A stretch of 64,000 nucleotides of DNA from contig NZ_BJMK01000003.1 in NCBI RefSeq assembly GCF_006539125.1, positions 62,001-126,000 of the forward strand. The letters run 5' to 3'. The notes under the pieces were generated by a model. That model saw only the letters and a list, made by a program, of their open reading frames with translations. It did no database searches and was not told where the DNA came from. This stretch comes from Gluconobacter sphaericus NBRC 12467 (GTDB lineage: Bacteria > Pseudomonadota > Alphaproteobacteria > Acetobacterales > Acetobacteraceae). Made by a program: the position numbers and the translations under genes. Below are positions 59,830 through 64,000 of the stretch, piece after piece. Every line of letters starts with the position of its first letter. Positions within the stretch are counted from its first letter, which is position 1.

Positions 59830-60495
59830 ATGACACGTTTTTCGATCCTTCTCCTCGATTATGACGGCACTCTGGCGGAGACGCGGCCCGCTATTCTGCG
59901 CAGCTTGAAGGAGGCCTTTGATGCGGTGGGTGTGACAGCGCCCTCCACTGATGTCCTCGAACAGGAACTGACGCGGGGCGGGACGCTCCAGACCCTGTTC
60001 CAAGCGATCGTACCCAAAAGCGACGAACGCGAGGCCGCCTCATTCGTGCGGCACTATCGGGCGTTCTATCCGGCGGCTGATGAGGAAGAGACGGTCCTGT
60101 TCGACGGCGTGGTGGAGACGCTGGCCGCTCTGAAGGAGCAGGGGAAAACTCTCGCCATTCTTAGCAACAAGCATGCGCCCACGGTCCATGCGAGCATGGC
60201 GCGATTTGGTCTGGAATCGTTTTTCAGCGCTGTTGTGGCGTCAGAGCCGAACCTCCCGCACAAGCCCGATCCGCGTGTGATGGAAGAACGTGTTCGTCCG
60301 CTTTTTCCCGATCTGCCGCGCTCGGCTTTCCTGATGGTGGGCGATACCGTGGCCGATCTCCAGTTCGCGCGTAACGCTGGAATTGCCTCATGCTGGGCCA
60401 GTTACGGTCATGGGTCTTCGCAGCAATGCGTCGCACTGGGGCCGGATCTGCGGATTGACGCTTTCGCGGACCTGCCGGCGGCGCTTCAGGGCTGA
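59830..60495 (+). CDS. HAD-family phosphatase (phosphoglycolate phosphatase-like)
   Basis: This 221-residue HAD hydrolase has motif I LLLDYDGTLAETR, motif II ILSNKHAP, motif III with the conserved Lys in PNLPHKPDPRVM and motif IV MVGDTVADLQFARNAGI. The nucleophile is the first aspartate of DYDGT. Similar proteins include Gph-type phosphoglycolate phosphatases, but other sugar phosphates are possible. The ATG at 59830 has AAGGGGAT upstream. It is convergent with the LacI gene. Confidence 0.85.
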   Translation: MTRFSILLLDYDGTLAETRPAILRSLKEAFDAVGVTAPSTDVLEQELTRGGTLQTLFQAIVPKSDEREAASFVRHYRAFYPAADEEETVLFDGVVETLAALKEQGKTLAILSNKHAPTVHASMARFGLESFFSAVVASEPNLPHKPDPRVMEERVRPLFPDLPRSAFLMVGDTVADLQFARNAGIASCWASYGHGSSQQCVALGPDLRIDAFADLPAALQG

Positions 60496-60515
60496 AGGCC
60501 TCCCGAACGGGAAGT

Positions 60516-61589
60516 TCAGGCGGCGGGGCCGATACTGCCGCGCAGGACCAGTTCGGTTTCAAGGATGACGTTTTCGTTGCTGCCTGTGGCGGCGCTGAGC
60601 AGGCGGACGGCTTCCGTGCCCTTGCGCTCATGCGGCTGGTGGATCGTGCTCAGGTCCGCGCCTTCTGCGGCGGGGATGTCGTCAAAGCCGAAGATCGACA
60701 CATCCTGCGGGATGTTTAGGCCAAGCGCACGGATGGTTTGCATGGCGCCGATGGCCACGCGGTCGCTCATGGCGAGGATGGCGGTCGGGCGTTGGGCGCG
60801 ATTGAGGAGATGGCGTACGCCCTGGGCGCCCATGTCTTCGGAGTTGATCGGGATTTCCCAGGTCGGGACGTCCTCGGGCGCGATCCCGGCTTCTTGCAAT
60901 GCGAGCACATAGCCTTCAAGGCGCATGGCGATGGTGCTGTGGGCGATATTGTCGCGGCGTTTGGCGGTCAGCGGGCCGAAATATCCGTCATGGGCCGTCT
61001 TGAGTGACAGGATGCCGAAATGCCGGTGCCCGAGATCGAGAAGCGTCTTGGCTGCGCGGTAGGCAGAGCCACGATCGTCGATCCCGACATAGGGTACGCC
61101 GTTGAGACGGGGCTGATCCACCACCACGAGGGGGACGTTGCGCTGCTGTGCCATCATGACGCAGCGGCTGTCTGGGGCGACGGAGTAGAGGATGTACCCG
61201 TCCACGGCAGCATTGCCGAGCGAGACTGGAGCTGTGCGGTTGCGTAGGTTGCTGCCCGCGGAAATCAGGGCGAGATCGGTTTCCCGCTCGTCACAGGAGC
61301 GGGCGACGCCGTTGAGGACGCTGAGGATCGCGGGATCGGTGAAGGCATAGGGCAGGTCTTCGCTGAACAGGAAGCCCAGAGCGCCTGCGCGACCTGTGGC
61401 AAGCTGTTTGGCCGCTGGATCGGGGCCGGTATATCCAAGCTCCTGCGCGGCGGCGAGGATCTTCTCGCGCAGGGCGGCTGAGAGCTGGCCAGGGCGGATA
61501 TAGGCATTGGAAACCGTTGTGTGGGAAACCCCGACCTGTGCTGCCACGTCCTTGAGGGTTACTTTGCGGCGGTCGTACTGTCGGGTCAT
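60516..61589 (-). CDS. LacI-family transcriptional regulator
   Basis: This 357-residue repressor has the N-terminal helix-turn-helix VTLKDVAAQVGVSHTTVSNA and a hinge helix, followed by a periplasmic-binding-protein-type sensor domain (GALGFLFSEDLPYAFTDPAI, ALISAGSN, DGYILYSVAPDS). It responds to a sugar or nucleoside-type ligand that cannot be predicted. The upstream region of 202 bp to 61791 shows no clear operator. It may regulate the neighbouring HAD or GH20 genes, but this is only inference. Confidence 0.9.
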   Translation of the reverse strand: MTRQYDRRKVTLKDVAAQVGVSHTTVSNAYIRPGQLSAALREKILAAAQELGYTGPDPAAKQLATGRAGALGFLFSEDLPYAFTDPAILSVLNGVARSCDERETDLALISAGSNLRNRTAPVSLGNAAVDGYILYSVAPDSRCVMMAQQRNVPLVVVDQPRLNGVPYVGIDDRGSAYRAAKTLLDLGHRHFGILSLKTAHDGYFGPLTAKRRDNIAHSTIAMRLEGYVLALQEAGIAPEDVPTWEIPINSEDMGAQGVRHLLNRAQRPTAILAMSDRVAIGAMQTIRALGLNIPQDVSIFGFDDIPAAEGADLSTIHQPHERKGTEAVRLLSAATGSNENVILETELVLRGSIGPAA

Positions 61590-61791
61590 TGTTCCGGTCT
61601 GTCCAGCAAAACACACCAGGCCTGTCGGGTCCGATCCTGACGGTTGCGGTGTGATGTCAGTATTCTGTTGAAAATCACTGGACGCACCATATCCAGTCTG
61701 TCGGGTGGAAACCAGTCACGGACGCGGGAGGGATTACGGAAATAGCCGATTTCGCAATCACGGATCCGTCAAACTGGTTTGCAGGAGTGCT

Positions 61792-62049
61792 TCAGCCCTG
61801 TTTCGGCTTGGGCGCAGATGCTTTTTTGGCTTGAGGGAGAGGTGTGAACATCGCGCGGCATTTCGGGGATAGTTTGTCGATCTTCTTCTGCATGCAGGCG
61901 GTGATCTTGGCTTCGTTGGGAATGGCAAGCGCACACAGACGCAGCGCATCGCCCTTGCAGGCCTTCGTCTGTTCTTCGCGTGTGGCTGCGCTTGCGGTCT
62001 GCGTCAGTGCAAATGCCAGGCCGGTCAGAGCGATAAAATAACGGATCAT
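61792..62049 (-). CDS. Small exported cysteine-containing protein
   Basis: This 85-residue protein has a signal peptide (residues 1-21, ALTGLAFALTQTASAAT). A mature part follows with the spaced cysteines KACKGDALRLCALAIPNEA, ITACMQKKIDKLSPKCRAMF and a Lys/Ala/Pro tail. The four cysteines may form disulfides in the periplasm. I do not recognise a named family beyond similar small exported proteins of acetic acid and related alphaproteobacteria. AGGAGAAAG lies before the ATG. Confidence 0.75.
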   Translation of the reverse strand: MIRYFIALTGLAFALTQTASAATREEQTKACKGDALRLCALAIPNEAKITACMQKKIDKLSPKCRAMFTPLPQAKKASAPKPKQG

Positions 62050-62059
62050 GTTCTTTCTC

Positions 62060-62075
62060 CTTACCTGCAGGTAAG
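62060..62075. promoter_or_regulatory. Perfect 16-bp palindrome upstream of the small exported protein gene
   Basis: CTTACCTGCAGGTAAG is fully self-complementary and lies 10 bp upstream of the ATG at 62049, directly beside the SD. It may be an operator or an mRNA hairpin controlling translation of the exported protein. The regulator is unknown. Confidence 0.5.
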
Positions 62076-62176
62076 CGTATGGGGCTTTTGCAGTTTCATC
62101 TCCGAATCACTTTATCGCAACTATACGTCCCTTATTGTCTTTAAATAGGGATTGGATAATTCCTGATTAAGGACTT

Positions 62177-62560
62177 TCAGGGGTGAAGAATACGGGCAAA
62201 ACGCGCCGAAGCTGCTGGCCCGGGTGTGGCTTCAGGTGTGGGAGAAGGTAGTTCTGGCGGAAGTGCGCCGGGTTGAAGGCTCATCAGAAGGACGCGGGCC
62301 CGCCGGGCATCGGGCGTGTCGGCCCAGCAGTAGTGAATGGCGCGGGATTCGCGTTGGGATTCGATCAGGCCGGCACGTCTGAGGGCGCCCAGATGCTGGC
62401 TTAGCGTGGGTTGGCCGATGCCGGTCATGGTTTCGAGTTCGCTGACGGCATGTGTGCTGTCGAGCAGGGCCGAGAGGATCATGAGGCGTTGAGGCTGGGC
62501 GAGGATGCGCAGCCATTCCGCCAGTTCCCGGCTTTTCTCAAGTGGGAGCAGAACAGTCAT
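62177..62560 (-). CDS. ArsR-family transcriptional regulator
   Basis: This 127-residue winged-helix repressor contains LRILAQPQRLMILSALL, the recognition helix GIGQPTLSQHLGALRRAGLI and the wing ESQRESRAIHYCWAD. It resembles BigR/SqrR/YgaV-type sulfur sensors, but the first of their two sensing cysteines is a serine here (LMILS). Only one cysteine remains (HYC). Coupling by ATGA overlap with the peroxiredoxin gene and a neighbouring MBL gene suggest oxidative or sulfide signalling. The likely operator is at 63253-63270. Confidence 0.82.
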   Translation of the reverse strand: MTVLLPLEKSRELAEWLRILAQPQRLMILSALLDSTHAVSELETMTGIGQPTLSQHLGALRRAGLIESQRESRAIHYCWADTPDARRARVLLMSLQPGALPPELPSPTPEATPGPAASARFARILHP

Positions 62561-63204
62561 GGGCGTTCCCGAGTCATGGGCTGGAAGAACCACTTCGCTC
62601 CGGCTTTTTCTACGGCGGCCTGTGTCTGCAGCGGTGGTGCGATGGTGCACTGTCCGGGTTGCCAGTTTTCAGGGGTCAGGGCGCCTGAACGGTCCACTTC
62701 CTGAAGGGCGCAGACCAGGCGGAGCAGTTCCGGGACGGAGCGTCCGACGGTGGCCGGGTAGTTCAGGATGGCCCGGATGATGCCTGAGGGGTCGATCACG
62801 AAGACCGAGCGTACAGTGGCACTGTCCTGTGCGGCGCTGTCCAGCATTCCGTAGGCCCGGGCGACGGCGAGGGAGGGGTCTTCGATGATGGGGAAGGGGA
62901 CGTGGACGTCGAACTGCGTGTGGATGGCATCGATCCAGGCAAGATGCGCGGGGAGGCTGTCTGCGGAAATCCCCAGGAGGACGCAGTCCCGCTGCTGGAA
63001 CTCCTCCGCGCTGCGGGCCAGGGCAATGAACTCGCTTGTGCAGACGGGTGTGAAATCGGCCGGATGGGCGAAAAGCAGAACCCAGTGTCCGCGCAGGGCG
63101 CTCATGATGAATTCGCCATGCGTGGTGCGGGCGCTGAAATCCGGAGCACGATCGCCGATGCGCAGGGGCGGAAGAGGGGTTTCAGCAGAAGAGGATACGT
63201 TCAT
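62557..63204 (-). CDS. Peroxiredoxin (Prx6/1-Cys type)
   Basis: This 215-residue protein has the peroxidatic motif HPADFTPVCTSEF, with the catalytic cysteine in PVCT and the arginine region TVRSVFVIDPSGII. The C-terminal tail and RAYGMLDSA match the Prx6 group of peroxide reductases. An extra cysteine pair (CVLLG, QCTIAPP) might supply a resolving cysteine. It is divergent from the MBL gene and upstream of the ArsR gene, with ATGA overlap. Confidence 0.9.
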   Translation of the reverse strand: MNVSSSAETPLPPLRIGDRAPDFSARTTHGEFIMSALRGHWVLLFAHPADFTPVCTSEFIALARSAEEFQQRDCVLLGISADSLPAHLAWIDAIHTQFDVHVPFPIIEDPSLAVARAYGMLDSAAQDSATVRSVFVIDPSGIIRAILNYPATVGRSVPELLRLVCALQEVDRSGALTPENWQPGQCTIAPPLQTQAAVEKAGAKWFFQPMTRERP

Positions 63205-63252
63205 GATCCGGTTCCAAAAGCATCAGGGCGCTTGACATGCAACACTTACAAT

Positions 63253-63270
63253 ATTAACTTAACAGTTAAT
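63253..63270. promoter_or_regulatory. ArsR-type operator between prx and MBL genes
   Basis: The perfect inverted repeat ATTAACT-TAAC-AGTTAAT (7-bp arms, 4-bp spacer) lies in the divergent region. A TTGACA at 63232-63237 followed after 17 bp by TAACTT overlaps this repeat and could drive the rightward MBL gene. The form matches ArsR/SmtB-family operators. Confidence 0.7.
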
Positions 63271-63312
63271 GAAAGTGTCGTAAAGGCATTCCACAGCCAG
63301 AGGGTGAGCGCC

Positions 63313-64000
63313 ATGCATGATGCAGCAATCCAGGCCGCAACCGGCCAGATCCGGCGAACCGAGGCAGGCGCGTCCCCCTCTCCGGTTGTCTGTACATTTT
63401 TCGATGAGGCGACAAATACGGCTACGCATGTCGTCCATTGTCCGGTCACGAAGCGCGCTGCGGTTATCGACAGCGTACTCGATTACGACGCAGCCGCCGG
63501 GCGCACGTCGCACGGATCGGCGCAGGCAATTGTTGATTATGTCGTGCGGGAAGGTCTGGGCGTTGACTGGCAGCTGGAGACGCATGCCCATGCAGATCAT
63601 CTGTCCGCTGCTCCGTGGCTTCAGGAAAAGATTGGTGGGAAGCTTGGGATCGGGGCGGATATTGTTCGGGTTCAGGCAGTATTCGGCAAGATTTTCAATG
63701 CTGGGACGCGGTTCGCGCGGGACGGGTCGCAGTTCGACTGTCTGTTTACTGATGGCGAGACGTTCCGGATTGGAGAGCTCCCCGTGACGGTACTGCATGT
63801 CCCGGGCCATACACCGGCGGACATGGCGTTTGTGATCGGCAATGTCGCTTTTGTGGGCGATACAATCTTCATGCCGGATTTCGGTACGGCCCGGGCGGAT
63901 TTTCCGGGGGGTGACTCACGGCAGCTTTTCCGGTCCATCCGCCGTCTGCTGTCGCTGCCGGTCGAGACGCGGCTGTTTCTGTGCCATGACTACAAGGCGC
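63313..64000 (+). CDS. MBL-fold hydrolase, ETHE1/Blh-like (partial)
   Basis: Reading from ATG 63313 the frame is open to the window end (229 codons visible). The protein has the metallo-beta-lactamase metal motif THAHADHLS, the following histidine in VPGHTPADMAF and the aspartate in FVGDTIFMPDFGTARADF. DFGTARADFPGG is characteristic of ETHE1-like persulfide dioxygenases, the enzymes linked to BigR-type regulators. They oxidise glutathione persulfide to sulfite. AGGGTGAGC precedes the start. The C-terminal end is outside the window. Confidence 0.9.
   Translation, partial: MHDAAIQAATGQIRRTEAGASPSPVVCTFFDEATNTATHVVHCPVTKRAAVIDSVLDYDAAAGRTSHGSAQAIVDYVVREGLGVDWQLETHAHADHLSAAPWLQEKIGGKLGIGADIVRVQAVFGKIFNAGTRFARDGSQFDCLFTDGETFRIGELPVTVLHVPGHTPADMAFVIGNVAFVGDTIFMPDFGTARADFPGGDSRQLFRSIRRLLSLPVETRLFLCHDYKA

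Overview
The window reads as the chromosome of an acetic acid bacterium (Acetobacteraceae, most like Gluconobacter). The evidence is alphaproteobacterial GcrA and a TIGR02300 zinc-ribbon protein, a hopanoid cluster (hpnH, hpnM, hpnI, hpnJ, hpnK), and a three-subunit molybdenum aldehyde dehydrogenase with a tri-haem cytochrome c typical of periplasmic oxidation in this family. The genus is inferred from gene content, not from a database search.

Layout. 1-1385: end of ribonuclease D, then gcrA. 1422-2187: a decayed IS5-family element. 2393-8746: a 6.3-kb integrative element inserted in the 3' end of a tRNA-Thr(GGT) gene, bounded by 47-bp perfect repeats. 8827-11349: dksA and flgI-flgJ-flgN-like genes. 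11359-12651: a CNNM/CorC membrane protein. 12806-18591: hopanoid side-chain genes. 18612-28099: a PfkB kinase, a bactofilin, clpA/clpS, a D,D-carboxypeptidase, map and ggt. 28165-31280: SRP RNA, dnaX, ybaB and recR. 31283-37010: an SDR protein, a lipoprotein with a chorismate-lyase-like region, a TIGR02300 protein, aroA, cmk and rpsA. 37255-49351: three large or unusual glycosyltransferases, an M16 peptidase and a further GT4 enzyme. 50142-54287: aldehyde dehydrogenase. 54750-59767: a FecCD-type ABC importer followed by a GH20 hexosaminidase. 59830-61589: a HAD phosphatase and a LacI regulator. 62177-64000: an ArsR regulator, a peroxiredoxin and a divergent metallo-beta-lactamase-fold protein (truncated by the window end) around a shared operator.

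The most unusual part is the tRNA-Thr element. It is clearly AT-richer than its surroundings. It carries a tyrosine integrase, a serine resolvase with a res-like array in front of it, a RelB/DinJ-like small protein, a two-helix membrane protein coupled to the resolvase, and an 821-residue protein that appears to join a helicase-like ATPase to an archaeo-eukaryotic-type primase/polymerase domain. The leader of that gene contains an intrinsic terminator plus upstream sequences able to pair with it, which suggests plasmid-like replication control. A 58-bp repeat containing the palindrome TGTAAC-N5-GTTACA follows two of the genes. No capsid, conjugation or restriction genes are seen, so it looks like a minimal integrative plasmid or satellite.

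Elsewhere the gene groups are coherent. HpnH, I, J and K build hopanoid side chains. The dehydrogenase operon passes electrons to the membrane through its cytochrome c. The ArsR/peroxiredoxin/MBL group looks like a sulfide or peroxide defence unit.
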